This document shows positions 35,297 through 43,916 of a stretch of 64,000 bases of DNA, piece by piece. This DNA is from Acidimicrobiia bacterium (GTDB lineage Bacteria; Actinomycetota; Acidimicrobiia; Spongiisociales; UBA11373), in assembly GCA_040878325.1 (NCBI GenBank), contig JBBDMM010000012.1, positions 123,153-187,152 of the forward strand. The letters are read 5' to 3'. How positions within the stretch are numbered: position 1 is the stretch's first letter; each line of letters opens with the position of its first letter. The notes beneath the pieces are model-generated. The model worked only from the letters and a program-made list of their open reading frames with translations. It did not search any database and had not been told where the DNA came from. A program made the position numbers and the translations under genes.

Positions 35297-35772
35297 TCGC
35301 GCTTGAACGCGAGGAAGAGCGCCAGAAACGCACCGATCGTGATTGCTGAGTCGGCGACATTGAAGGATGGGAAGAAGGAGAACGAGATGAAGTCCACGAC
35401 GCCACCGTCGAGAAGGCCGTCGCCCCGAAACACTCGATCGAGCAGGTTCCCCATGGCCCCGCCCAGCACCAGGCCGAGCGCAGCCGCCTCCGGGCGGTGA
35501 GGCACCTTGCGAACCACAATCACAATGAAGACGACGATCGCAATCGCCAACAGTGCGATGATCGATCCCGCCCCCTGGAGCAGGCTGAAGGCCGCGCCCG
35601 TGTTCGTCACGTACTTCAACTGCAGGAAGTCGTCGATCAGGACGATTGGGTTTCCCGGCAGCACCGCGGACGCCCACCACTTGGTGAGTTGGTCGAGGGC
35701 GACCACTGCCCCGGCGGCGACCAGCGCCGTGATTCTGGGGGTCAGCGCCGGCTGGCCGAGCAGTCGACGCAC
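35293..35772 (-). CDS. lspA: Lipoprotein signal peptidase
   Basis: A 159-aa aspartyl membrane protease that removes signal peptides from diacylated prolipoproteins. It has four membrane helices: N-terminal helix ending VVALDQLTKWW, the NTGAAFSLLQ loop, and catalytic Asp residues in GNLLDRVFRG and VVDFISF. Start: the GTG at 35772 overlaps the end of the traR-like gene by 31 bp and gives a basic N-terminus before TM1. A CTG at the overlapping CTGA (35745) is the alternative. It is coupled to rluD. Confidence 0.92.
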   Translation of the reverse strand: MRRLLGQPALTPRITALVAAGAVVALDQLTKWWASAVLPGNPIVLIDDFLQLKYVTNTGAAFSLLQGAGSIIALLAIAIVVFIVIVVRKVPHRPEAAALGLVLGGAMGNLLDRVFRGDGLLDGGVVDFISFSFFPSFNVADSAITIGAFLALFLAFKRE

Positions 35773-36116
35773 AGTTTGGTGTAGGGGAGGGCGTCGAGCC
35801 TTGCCACCGGGATCGCAGAGCCGCACTCGGCGCAGCGGCCGTAGGTGCCGTCCTCGATGCGAGTCACGGCCTCTTCGATTTTCGAGAGGATGTCCTGGGC
35901 GTTTTGCCACAGCGACAGCTCTTTCTCCATCTCGAAGGCCAAAGAGCCGCCTTCCGCAGTGTTTGGATCGGGGCTGCGATCCGACGAGGTCTCGGTGAGC
36001 CTCACCTCTTCCCGCTCGGCCTCGATGTCACGCACCATCTCACCGAGGCGCGTTTGCTCAACCTCGAGCCGTTTGCGGAAACGTTCCAGTGTGGATGGGG
36101 CGAGATCGCGTGCCAT
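35742..36116 (-). CDS. DksA/TraR-family zinc-finger protein
   Basis: A 124-aa protein (from ATG 36116; a 139-aa form from 36161 is possible). It has a long charged coiled coil (about 5-90) followed by a four-Cys zinc finger with spacing C-X2-C-X17-C-X2-C (CAEC ... CVDC). DksA/TraR proteins insert the coiled coil into the RNA polymerase secondary channel. The actinobacterial short forms near lspA are poorly characterised, so the target is inferred. It precedes lspA with an overlap, indicating co-translation. Confidence 0.87.
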   Translation of the reverse strand: MARDLAPSTLERFRKRLEVEQTRLGEMVRDIEAEREEVRLTETSSDRSPDPNTAEGGSLAFEMEKELSLWQNAQDILSKIEEAVTRIEDGTYGRCAECGSAIPVARLDALPYTKLCVDCSASRR

Positions 36117-36161
36117 GAGCCCTCCCTGCGAGCGAGCGACGATACCACGGGCGGCCAACAC

Positions 36162-36204
36162 CGGGCGCTGCCCGCAACAGGGCGCTACCCGCTACCAGCT
36201 GCCG
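36162..36204. repeat. Short GCGCTAC-type heptad tract after yggU
   Basis: On the plus strand GCGCTAC-CCGCTAC-CAGCTGC (36182-36202) is preceded by CGGGCGCTGCCCG, giving several possible small stems. It starts about 18 nt beyond the yggU stop. It is a weaker, eroded-looking example of the 7-nt-period elements. Confidence 0.45.
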
Positions 36205-36221
36205 GCAAGAAGGGCGACCGG

Positions 36222-36503
36222 TCAGGCGATACCCAGCGACGATCGAGCGCTGGCTGGTGAAACGCCCTCGATCAACACTCGTTTGCGCCTGGTGGTGGCG
36301 CCGCTCAGCAGTACGGCCCGATGTCCGGGAAATTGGGTTTCCAACAACCGGATCACGGCCTGGTTGGCCCGCCCCCCTTCGGGCGGCGCCGCCACCCGGA
36401 TACGAAGGGCATCGGCGTGCTCGCCGACGATCTCGCCCCGGCTAGCCCCCGGCACCACCCAAACGGTCACCACCGTCCCCTCCGGATGATCAGATACGAC
36501 CAC
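36222..36503 (-). CDS. YggU/DUF167 family protein
   Basis: A 93-aa protein matching DUF167: VTVWVVPGASRGEIVGEHADAL at the front (given in part: VPGASRGEIVG), APPEGGRANQAVIRLLE in the middle, and LLSGATTRRKRVLIEG at the end. The fold is known but the function is not. It commonly occurs between yggT/sepF and ileS or lspA in Gram-positives, as here. It is transcribed away from the ileS leader. Confidence 0.9.
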   Translation of the reverse strand: MVVSDHPEGTVVTVWVVPGASRGEIVGEHADALRIRVAAPPEGGRANQAVIRLLETQFPGHRAVLLSGATTRRKRVLIEGVSPASARSSLGIA

Positions 36504-36608
36504 ATCTCACCTCCTGACCCATTCTGGCGAGTACTGGTGATCGCGCAGAGATCAGCGATCCCCCGGTCTGGCCGGGGCTGGAGCCGGAGCAGGGGCCGTC
36601 TCGACTGC

Positions 36609-36866
36609 TATCTTTTCAGCCGCAAGGCGTCGAAGAGGACGCCATCGGGTCGGGACGGGCTCAGCGAGCCGGCGAATGGTGTGAGGCCGGCGCCCCGGAT
36701 CCGATGGGCATCACCTCTGAGCCGTGGGAAGAACGGGCCACCCCGATTAGAACCCACCGACCTCCCCGCGAGAAGGGGCCATGAGCGGCCGTCTCCAGGC
36801 GGCAAGCCGGGTGGTACCGCGGGCCTCGAGCTCGTCCCGGCGGCACGACCGCCGACCGAGGACGAC
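36609..36866 (+). promoter_or_regulatory. Translational T-box leader of ileS
   Basis: TATCTT (36609-36614) is a plausible -10. The T-box core GGGTGGTACCGCG is at 36809-36821, with the tRNA-acceptor bulge TGGT at 36812-36815 (T pairs with an A discriminator). GCCGGG (36806-36811) can pair with CCCGGC (36836-36841) to close the antisequestrator. The alternative is a stem TCGTCC-CGGCGG (36832-36843) with CCGCCG (36849-36854) and GGACGA (36860-36865), which buries the GAGGA ribosome-binding site right before the ATG. Uncharged tRNA-Ile would thus free the site. The leader is short, like the ultrashort Stem I type of actinobacterial ileS. ATC at 36699-36701 or 36710-36712 is a candidate specifier. 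Confidence 0.88.
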
Positions 36867-39800
36867 ATGGCCGACTCATCGTTCGACCGGGCACCTTCGG
36901 ATGTCTCGTTCCCCGCGCTCGAGGAGCAGATCCTCGACCTGTGGGATCGGATCGACGCGTTCCACGAATCGGTGCGGATGCGGCCCGAGGACAACGAGTA
37001 CACCTTCTACGACGGCCCGCCCTTCCCCACCGGGAGCCCCCACTTCGGGAACCTCCTCGCCGGTGTCCTCAAAGACATCGTTCCCCGCTACTGGACGATG
37101 CGGGGACACCGCGTGGTGAGGCGCTTCGGCTGGGACACCCACGGACTCCCAATCGAGCTCGAGGTGCAGGACGAATTGGACCTTTCCGGCCCATCGGATA
37201 TCCGCGATTACGGAATCGCCCGATTCAACGAAGCGTGCCGCGAGCGCGTCATGGCAAACACCGAGGTATGGGAGTCGGTCACACGCCGTATCGGTCGCTG
37301 GGTCGACTTCGAGGATGACTACAAGACGATGGACACCGACTTCATGGAGTCGGTGTGGTGGGTCTTCAAGCGGCTGTGGGATGAGGGCTTGGTCTACAAA
37401 GCCTTCAAAGTGCTCCCGTACTCATGGGGCGCGGCGACGCCACTCTCCAACTTCGAGGTCAACCTCGGGGAGTACCGCGACGTCGAAGACCCGTCCATCA
37501 CGGTGCGACTCGCCGTGACCGAGGGCACCGGGCTGGTGGAACCCGGCGACCTGCTCCTGGTATGGACCACCACGCCATGGACGATGCCGTCGAACCTCGG
37601 AGTGGCCGTCGGCCGCGACATCACCTACATGCGGATCGATGAGCCCCTCGACGGCGAACCGGGGCGCCATTGGATCGCCGCTGATCGGGTATCGGCGTAC
37701 TGGCCGGAGGGCACCACGGGAACCGTGACGGCATCGGGTGAAGAGCTTCTGGGGACGCGCTACCGGCCCGCCTTCGATTACTTCGCCTCCCTCGCCGGTG
37801 ACGGCGCCTTCGTGGTCATTCCCAGCTCCGAGGTGTCCGTCGAGGAGGGGACCGGCCTGGTCCATATGGCACCCGCCTTCGGCGAGGCCGACCTGGCGGC
37901 CTTTACCGACGTCGGCCTCGACCACCTGCTCGTCGACCCGGTCGACGCCGAGGGACGATTCACCGCGGAGATCCCCGAGGTGGCAGGGGTGAGGGTCAAG
38001 GACGCCGACCCGACCTTGATAAAGCTGCTCCGGGAACGCGGTGCACTGGCCCGCAGCGAACGGATCGTGCACTCGTACCCGTTCTGCTGGCGAACCGACA
38101 CCCCGCTCATCTACAAGGCGATCCCCACCTGGTTCGTCGCCGTCGAGACGATCCGCGACCGCATGGTGGAGCTCAACGAGACCATCCACTGGGTGCCCGA
38201 TCATGTGGGCTCCCGGCGGTTCGGCAACTGGCTCGAACAGGCGCGAGATTGGGCTGTCTCCCGCAACCGGTTCTGGGGCTCGTGCATCCCCGTGTGGGAG
38301 TGCGACGGATGCGACGAAATCGTGTGCCTCGGCAGCATCGAAGAGTTGCACGAGCGAAGCGGTGTCCGCGTCGACGACCTTCACAAGCACATCGTCGACG
38401 AGGTGACCTTTGGATGCAGTGCCTGCTCCGGCACGATGCGCCGCGTCCCCGAGGTGCTCGACGTCTGGTTCGAGTCCGGGGCGATGCCATACGGGCAGAA
38501 CCATTACCCCTTCGAGAACAAGGAGCGATTCGAGCGCGGGTTCCCGGCCCAATACATCGCCGAAGGCCTCGATCAGACCCGGGGATGGTTCTACACCCTC
38601 GTCGTCCATGCGACCGCGCTCTTCGATTCGGTGCCGTTCCGCAACGGTGTGGTCAACGGCTTGATCCTCGCGGAGGACGGTCGCAAGATGTCCAAGAGCC
38701 TCAAGAACTACCCGGACCCGATGGTCCTGATCGATTCGACCGGGGCCGACGCGTTGCGGGCGTATCTGATCAACTCCCCGCTGGTTCGGGCCGAACCCAT
38801 GCGATTCTCCGAGCGGGGCGTTCGCGAGGTGGTTCGTACCGTGATGCTCCCCTATTGGAATGCGTACTCGTTCTTCACCACCTACGCCGCCGCCGAGCGG
38901 CTCACCGTCGAAGACCTTGCCTCCGCCCCAGCCCCCGCCGCCCGGCCCGAGATCGACCGGTGGATCCTCTCCGTGCTGCAGAGCCTGGTGAATCGGGTCA
39001 ACACGGAGATGGAGGGCTATTACCTGTACAACGTCATTCCCCCGCTGATCGACTTCGTGGACGACCTGACCAATTGGTACATCCGCCGCTCGCGCCGGCG
39101 CTTCTGGACCGTGCGGGGCACCGACGCCGCTGACAGCCCGGCTGCCTTCGCCACCCTCTATGAAGTGCTCGTGACCTTTTCAAAGCTGATGGCCCCGGTG
39201 TTGCCCTTCGTGACCGAAGCGATGTACCAGGAGCTCGTCGTCGCCCGGAGGCCGCGGCCGAAGGGCGGCCCCGCGAGCGTCCACCATGAGGACTATCCGG
39301 CGTCGGACGCCACGCTGATCGACCGGCGCCTCGAGGCAGACATGGCCGCGGTGCGCGAGACGGTCGGCCTCGGGAGGGGGCTTCGGGTGACGGAGGGGAT
39401 CAGGATTCGCCAGCCCCTCGCCACCCTGACCGTCGTCAGCCACGACAGTGAGGTCCGCCACGCAGTCGACCGGCACCGCGAGCTGGTTGCCGACGAGCTC
39501 AACGTCAAGTCGGTGGTCACCTCGTCCGACGAGGGAAGCCTGGCGGTGGTCACCGCCAAGCCGAACTACCGCACCCTCGGACCGCGCTTTGGGGCACGGA
39601 TGGCCGAAGCAGCCGCCGCCATCGAGCAGCTAGATCCTGCGGCCGTTGTCCGGGTCCTGGCCGGCGAGACGATCGAGTTGCTGGGCGAGGCTCTCGGCGT
39701 AGCCGACCTGGTCGTGTCCAGGGAGCCGCATCCGGGAGTAGCGGTGGCCAGCGGCGAGCGCTTGTCGGTGGCCCTCGACACCACCATCACCGCCGAACTG

Positions 39801-40337
39801 GCCCGGGAGGCGCTCGCCCGCGAGATCGTCAAGCTGGTGCAGGGCGAACGCAAGGATGCCGGCCTCGACGTCTCCGACCGCATCGATCTCACATGGGACT
39901 CCGCCTCGTCGGCCGTCGCGGCGGCATTCGAGCACCACACCGAGTGGATCGCATCAGAAGTACTGGCCGAAAAAGTCACCAGGGGCGAAGCCGGCGCGAA
40001 CCAAGACGCCGCCGGAGAGCCAGTAGCGCTACGAGTCAAGAAGTTCATCGCCAAGAAGGCACCAGAACCTCCAAAAGAGGCTGCCGCCAAGAAGGTCACT
40101 CCCAAGACAAAGGCCAAAAAGGGAAGCGCGGTTCACACCCTCCCCCACGACAAGGGCTGGGCCAACAAACGCGCCGGCGCTTCCAAGGTGAGCAAGGTCT
40201 TCTCGACGAAGACCGCCGCCCAGAAGGCGGGCCGCGAGACGGCCATTCGGGAGAAGGTGGAGCACGTAATCCACACCGCCGACGGGAAGATCGGCGTGCG
40301 GAAGTCTTACGCAATCGACCCGAGCGGCAGGCGCTAG
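36867..40337 (+). CDS. ileS: Isoleucyl-tRNA synthetase with C-terminal DUF2188-like extension
   Basis: Charges tRNA-Ile. Start ATG 36867 follows GAGGACGAC; longer frames run through the T-box. The product is 1156 aa, about 100 longer than usual. Class I motifs: PTGSPHFGN (HIGH) and GRKMSKSLKN (KMSKS). The CP1 editing domain lies between (TTPWTMPSNLG), and the anticodon-binding region follows. The protein looks like the eukaryote-like (IleS2) type. Residues about 1057-1085 are a Lys/Ala/Pro linker. The last 71 residues (HTLPHDKGWANK, VFSTKTAAQKAGRE, DGKIGVRKSYAIDP) match the DUF2188 pattern. This fusion is unusual. Regulated by the T-box. Confidence 0.96.
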   Translation: MADSSFDRAPSDVSFPALEEQILDLWDRIDAFHESVRMRPEDNEYTFYDGPPFPTGSPHFGNLLAGVLKDIVPRYWTMRGHRVVRRFGWDTHGLPIELEVQDELDLSGPSDIRDYGIARFNEACRERVMANTEVWESVTRRIGRWVDFEDDYKTMDTDFMESVWWVFKRLWDEGLVYKAFKVLPYSWGAATPLSNFEVNLGEYRDVEDPSITVRLAVTEGTGLVEPGDLLLVWTTTPWTMPSNLGVAVGRDITYMRIDEPLDGEPGRHWIAADRVSAYWPEGTTGTVTASGEELLGTRYRPAFDYFASLAGDGAFVVIPSSEVSVEEGTGLVHMAPAFGEADLAAFTDVGLDHLLVDPVDAEGRFTAEIPEVAGVRVKDADPTLIKLLRERGALARSERIVHSYPFCWRTDTPLIYKAIPTWFVAVETIRDRMVELNETIHWVPDHVGSRRFGNWLEQARDWAVSRNRFWGSCIPVWECDGCDEIVCLGSIEELHERSGVRVDDLHKHIVDEVTFGCSACSGTMRRVPEVLDVWFESGAMPYGQNHYPFENKERFERGFPAQYIAEGLDQTRGWFYTLVVHATALFDSVPFRNGVVNGLILAEDGRKMSKSLKNYPDPMVLIDSTGADALRAYLINSPLVRAEPMRFSERGVREVVRTVMLPYWNAYSFFTTYAAAERLTVEDLASAPAPAARPEIDRWILSVLQSLVNRVNTEMEGYYLYNVIPPLIDFVDDLTNWYIRRSRRRFWTVRGTDAADSPAAFATLYEVLVTFSKLMAPVLPFVTEAMYQELVVARRPRPKGGPASVHHEDYPASDATLIDRRLEADMAAVRETVGLGRGLRVTEGIRIRQPLATLTVVSHDSEVRHAVDRHRELVADELNVKSVVTSSDEGSLAVVTAKPNYRTLGPRFGARMAEAAAAIEQLDPAAVVRVLAGETIELLGEALGVADLVVSREPHPGVAVASGERLSVALDTTITAELAREALAREIVKLVQGERKDAGLDVSDRIDLTWDSASSAVAAAFEHHTEWIASEVLAEKVTRGEAGANQDAAGEPVALRVKKFIAKKAPEPPKEAAAKKVTPKTKAKKGSAVHTLPHDKGWANKRAGASKVSKVFSTKTAAQKAGRETAIREKVEHVIHTADGKIGVRKSYAIDPSGRR

Positions 40338-40353
40338 GCCCGCTACCGCCGCG

Positions 40354-40419
40354 CTCTCGCCAATCGCCAATCGCCAATCGCTGCCCGGAACTGGCGACTG
40401 GAGACTGGAGACTGGTCAG
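40354..40419. repeat. TCGCCAA / ACTGGAG heptad hairpin between ileS and yggT
   Basis: The left arm (40354-40383) is TCGCCAA repeated three times plus a partial. The right arm (40389-40419) is ACTGGCG-ACTGGAG-ACTGGAG-ACTGGTC, roughly its inverted complement. The right arm overlaps the yggT stop codon (40416-40418). It lies between convergent genes. Confidence 0.8.
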
Positions 40420-40667
40420 CAAATCACCGCTGACAAAATCCCCAAGCCGATCAGCAGGATCAACGGCGAGAGGTCGAGACCCATCCCCCCGAGCCGGACC
40501 GGCGGCAGCAGGGCGCGAAGCGGGCGAAGCACAGGCTCGGTGACGGCGCGGAAGATGGCTCGCACCCGGGCCACCGGGTGGTCATACGAGACGGGGATCC
40601 ACTCGAGCACGATCCGGGCGAAAACGACGATGCTGTACGCCTGGATGAGGAAGCAGAGGATCCCCAC
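40416..40667 (-). CDS. YggT family membrane protein
   Basis: An 83-aa protein with two membrane helices (residues about 2-20 and 62-82) around a conserved loop (ARIVLEWIPVSYDHP, VTEPVLRPLRALLPP). YggT sits downstream of sepF in most Gram-positive division clusters. Links to osmotic tolerance or cell shape are reported, but no mechanism is known. It starts 3 nt after sepF and is the last gene of the dcw operon here; no divIVA follows. Confidence 0.92.
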   Translation of the reverse strand: MGILCFLIQAYSIVVFARIVLEWIPVSYDHPVARVRAIFRAVTEPVLRPLRALLPPVRLGGMGLDLSPLILLIGLGILSAVIC

Positions 40668-40670
40668 CGG

Positions 40671-41417
40671 TCAGGGTTCTTCCGGCGCCTGGTAGTAGCC
40701 GAGTTCCTTCAAGCGACGCTTTTCGTCCCGAGAGATGTTCACATTGGCCGGGTTGACGAGCACCACCCCTTGCCCGATCTTTCGCATCGAGCCGCCGAGG
40801 GCGTAGGTGAGCCCGCTCGAGAAGTCGACCAGCCGACGCACCATGGCCGGTTCGACCTTACGCAGGTCGAGGACCACCGGGATGTTCGATCGAATGTGGT
40901 CTGCCAGCACTTGCGCGTCGGTGTACGACCGGGCGACTATCACCTCGCATTCGAGGTCGGCGTCCGACATGGTTCTGACCATTGGGCGATCGGCCGGCGT
41001 GAGGGTCACGCCTGCTTCCGACATCGATGGATCCGCCCCGACCCTGCGACGCCGGGTTGTCATCGGGGGCTCTACCCGGCGACCCTGTACACCGCTCGGG
41101 GCAGGGACCACTCGAGGCTCACCGCGACGATTGGCGGCAATGCGCTCGCCGGTGGTGAGGGTGGGGTCGAGGTTGGGCTCGTCGAGCTCGCTGCGGTTGC
41201 CGAGCGACACGCGGGGGCGTTGCGGCTGACGCGCCTGGGGCTGGCGGCCCTGGGGCTGCCGAGCAGTCGGAGGGCGTCCCACCGTCTGCCGGGAGGGCTC
41301 GCGGCCCTGCGGGGCGACGGGTTCTTGCTCCCAGCCCTGCTCACCGGATTGCTGCTCTTCGACGGCATCCTCGTCGACGAGCCCCAAATAGAAGAGTGTC
41401 TTTTGCCACATGCTCAC
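40671..41417 (-). CDS. sepF: Cell-division protein SepF
   Basis: A 248-aa SepF. The N-terminal membrane-binding amphipathic helix is MWQKTLFYLGL. A Gln/Arg/Pro-rich linker covers about 20-130. The C-terminal domain (about 155-240: VIVARSYTDAQVLADHIRS, VVLDLRKVEPAMVRRLVDF, GVVLVNPANVNIS) polymerises and binds the FtsZ tail. In bacteria without FtsA, SepF is the FtsZ membrane anchor, and no ftsA is in this cluster. The GTG at 41417 overlaps the yggS stop; ATG 41411 is the alternative. Confidence 0.95.
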   Translation of the reverse strand: MSMWQKTLFYLGLVDEDAVEEQQSGEQGWEQEPVAPQGREPSRQTVGRPPTARQPQGRQPQARQPQRPRVSLGNRSELDEPNLDPTLTTGERIAANRRGEPRVVPAPSGVQGRRVEPPMTTRRRRVGADPSMSEAGVTLTPADRPMVRTMSDADLECEVIVARSYTDAQVLADHIRSNIPVVLDLRKVEPAMVRRLVDFSSGLTYALGGSMRKIGQGVVLVNPANVNISRDEKRRLKELGYYQAPEEP

Positions 41418-42091
41418 TGATTCAGCCCCTTTGGGGGAACGGGATCAAAGATAGCCCGTCCGATTCGCAACACGGTGGCACCCTCCTCCACCGCCACCTC
41501 GAAGTCATCGGTCATGCCCATCGACAATTGGGCGATCGCGGGATGATCTTGGCGAATCCGGTCACGCAGCTCCCGCAGCCGCCGGAACCAGGGTCGGGAG
41601 TCTTCGGGACGCTCCCCCAGGGGCGGGACGGTCATCAGCCCGATCACGTCCAGGCCGAGCGATGTCGCCATCTGGATCAACTGGCCTGCTTGGTCCGGCG
41701 CGACGCCGCCCTTCTGCACCTCCCCGGCGAGGTCCACCTGAACCAGCACGGGCGGCGGCATCCCCGGGCCCTTGACCCAGTGCTCGGCGAGGGCGGAGCG
41801 GTCGAGCGAATGAAGCATGGAAACAATCGGTCGAACCTGTCGAACCTTGTTCCCCTGGAGGCGCCCGACGAAGTGCCACCGGACCCCGGCCGGGAGGAGG
41901 ACCGAGCGAGCCGCCAGCTCCTGGGCCCGGTTCTCTCCGAAGTCGGTGAGGCCCTCGGCATGGGCAGCGACGACCGCGGCGTCGTCGGCATACTTGCTCA
42001 CCCCGACCACTGTGATGCCTCCAGGATCGCGTCCGGCCCGTTCAGCAGCCGCGACGATCCTGCGCCGAACTTCGGTCAGCCCGGTAGCCAT
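41414..42091 (-). CDS. yggS: YggS/PROSC pyridoxal-phosphate homeostasis protein
   Basis: A 225-aa PLP-binding TIM barrel resembling alanine racemase domain 1. The PLP Lys is in ITVVGVSKYADDA, ENRAQEL and WHFVGRLQGNK are family motifs, and SMGMTDDFEVAVEEGATVLRIG closes the barrel (quoted in part: SMGMTDDFEVAV). It buffers free PLP. It starts at ATG 42091, overlapping pgeF by 16 bp. The yggS-sepF pairing is widespread in Gram-positive dcw clusters. Confidence 0.94.
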   Translation of the reverse strand: MATGLTEVRRRIVAAAERAGRDPGGITVVGVSKYADDAAVVAAHAEGLTDFGENRAQELAARSVLLPAGVRWHFVGRLQGNKVRQVRPIVSMLHSLDRSALAEHWVKGPGMPPPVLVQVDLAGEVQKGGVAPDQAGQLIQMATSLGLDVIGLMTVPPLGERPEDSRPWFRRLRELRDRIRQDHPAIAQLSMGMTDDFEVAVEEGATVLRIGRAIFDPVPPKGLNQ

Positions 42092-42702
42092 GCCACTGCC
42101 ACCTGCCGCTCGACGGCGCGGTCGCGCCGATATGAGTGGTAACCGTCGTCCGACATTGTGCATACGCCCGCGTCCCAGACATCGAGGCCGTCGAGGGCGG
42201 CGAGGATGGCGTCGCGCAGGTCCACCGAGAGGGTGCCCCACGAGGTCTGGCGTCGATGGTCGGGAAGCTGCGCAGCCACCTCCGCTCCGACCTCGAAGCA
42301 ACACGCGCCGATGCCGGGGCCGATCGCGGCGCGTACCGGGTTGAACCCGGCGGCTGCCATCGCCTGGCGGAGTGCAGCGACCACGCCCGCGGCCGTGCCT
42401 CGCCAGCCCGAGTGGGCGATCCCGACCGCGCCGTCAGCCTCGAGGATCACCGGGTAACAGTCGGCGGTGGACACGGCGAGGGGAAGCCCTGCCTGCGCCG
42501 TGAACGCCGCGTCGGCATCGCCCTGAGGGCCCGGGCGAGACACTCTGACGACTTCACGACCGTGGACCTGGTGGAGCCACGCCCAGTCGGCGGTAATGCC
42601 GAGCGATGTCGAGATCGCGGCTCGGGACGCTGGGTCGGACCGACCGTCGCCGTCGAACTCGTCACCGAACGCGGCGCCGCGAAAGCCCGGCGGCCGGATC
42701 AT
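42076..42702 (-). CDS. pgeF: Multicopper-polyphenol-oxidase fold purine nucleosidase / PgeF (YfiH family)
   Basis: A 208-aa YfiH/DUF152 protein. The metal-binding His/Cys residues appear in [20 protein letters not shown] and [10 protein letters not shown], and [14 protein letters not shown] is a family signature. Members have been assigned a role in peptidoglycan editing (removal of UDP-MurNAc with wrong amino acids) and, biochemically, purine nucleoside phosphorylase/deaminase activity. The start ATG overlaps the ftsZ stop, and the end overlaps yggS. Confidence 0.9.
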   Translation of the reverse strand: MIRPPGFRGAAFGDEFDGDGRSDPASRAAISTSLGITADWAWLHQVHGREVVRVSRPGPQGDADAAFTAQAGLPLAVSTADCYPVILEADGAVGIAHSGWRGTAAGVVAALRQAMAAAGFNPVRAAIGPGIGACCFEVGAEVAAQLPDHRRQTSWGTLSVDLRDAILAALDGLDVWDAGVCTMSDDGYHSYRRDRAVERQVAVAWLPG

Positions 42703-43802
42703 CCCTTGAGGAAGTCGGGAATATCCAGATCGTCGAGCGAGCCGGTGCCGTCGTCGAACCCTGCCGGTGCGGGCTCGTCGCGTCGGGTCGGCTTCGGAAT
42801 CGACGGGGACTGAACCGACGGCGACTGCATCCGCGGGCGCTCCGGCGGCCCGCCACCGAATCCGGCGGCGATCACCGTCACCCGCATCTCGTCCCCCATC
42901 GAGTCGTCAATGGTTGCGCCGAAGATGATGTTGGCATCGGGGGTGCAGTGCTCGGCGATAGTGGTCGCCGCCTGGTTCACTTCGTGGAGGCTCATCGATT
43001 TCGACCCGGCAACGGAGAGCAGCACTCCGCTGGCGCCTTCCACCGACGACTCGAGCATCGGGCTTGCGATCGCCTTGGTCGCCGCCTGCACCGCCCGATT
43101 TTCACCGGAGGCCCTGCCGATGCCCATGACCGCGGTGCCGGCGCCCCACATCACCGACTTCACGTCGGCGAAGTCGACGTTGATGAGACCGGGCGTGGTG
43201 ATCAGATCGGTGATGCCGCCCACGCCATGGAGGAGCACCTCGTCGGCCAGGCGAAACGCGTCGACGATGGGAAGGCTCTGGTCGGCATGCTCGAGCAGCC
43301 GTTGGTTGGGGATCACGATCAGCGTGTCCACCGCATTCCGTAGGGCGGTTATCCCCTGTTCCGCCTGCACGGAGCGGCGGCGGCCCTCGAAGCCAAAAGG
43401 CCGGGTCACCACTGCGACCGTCAGCGCTCCGAGGCTGCGGGCGATTTCGGCCACCACGGGGGCGCCTCCGGTGCCGGTGCCGCCGCCCTCGCCGGCGGTG
43501 ATGAACACCATGTCGGCGCCGCGCAGCGAATCCTCGATGTCGTCGCGGTGAGCCTCAGCGGCGCTGCGGCCGACTTCGGGATCCGCCCCGGCGCCGAGAC
43601 CCCGGGTGAGTTCGCGCCCCACGTCGAGCTTCACGTCGGCGTCCGACATGAGCAATGCCTGCGCATCGGTGTTGATGGCGATGAACTCGACGCCGCGCAA
43701 CCCGGCATCGATCATCCGGTTCACGGCGTTCACGCCGCCGCCGCCGACACCTATTACTTTGATGACGGCCAGATAGCTCTGGAGACCGTCGTTGCTCACC
43801 AT
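42699..43802 (-). CDS. ftsZ: Cell-division GTPase FtsZ
   Basis: The tubulin homologue that forms the Z-ring, 367 aa. The tubulin signature GGGTGTG is at residues 106-112. The synergy loop appears as [11 protein letters not shown]. The N-terminal [15 protein letters not shown] is the G1 loop. A short linker leads to the conserved C-terminal peptide LDIPDFLKG, the SepF/FtsW-binding tail. A CTCCTC (minus-strand GAGGAG) site precedes the ATG. The 114-bp gap upstream is the longest within the cluster and may hold an ftsZ promoter; I see no confident -35/-10 pair in it. Confidence 0.98.
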   Translation of the reverse strand: MVSNDGLQSYLAVIKVIGVGGGGVNAVNRMIDAGLRGVEFIAINTDAQALLMSDADVKLDVGRELTRGLGAGADPEVGRSAAEAHRDDIEDSLRGADMVFITAGEGGGTGTGGAPVVAEIARSLGALTVAVVTRPFGFEGRRRSVQAEQGITALRNAVDTLIVIPNQRLLEHADQSLPIVDAFRLADEVLLHGVGGITDLITTPGLINVDFADVKSVMWGAGTAVMGIGRASGENRAVQAATKAIASPMLESSVEGASGVLLSVAGSKSMSLHEVNQAATTIAEHCTPDANIIFGATIDDSMGDEMRVTVIAAGFGGGPPERPRMQSPSVQSPSIPKPTRRDEPAPAGFDDGTGSLDDLDIPDFLKG

Positions 43803-43916
43803 GGGTTCTCCTCGGTCTGCAGCCCACTGTGGGGCCGGCGACCGACCTCGGGGGACGGGAGGCAGGATACTCCACCCTCGACCCGAGGATCACGATTCAT
43901 CTTCAGTACCCTCGAC

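Noticed and set aside
36321-36866. Longer IleRS start upstream
   Set aside because: It would translate the T-box leader. The ATG at 36867 follows the regulated ribosome-binding site.
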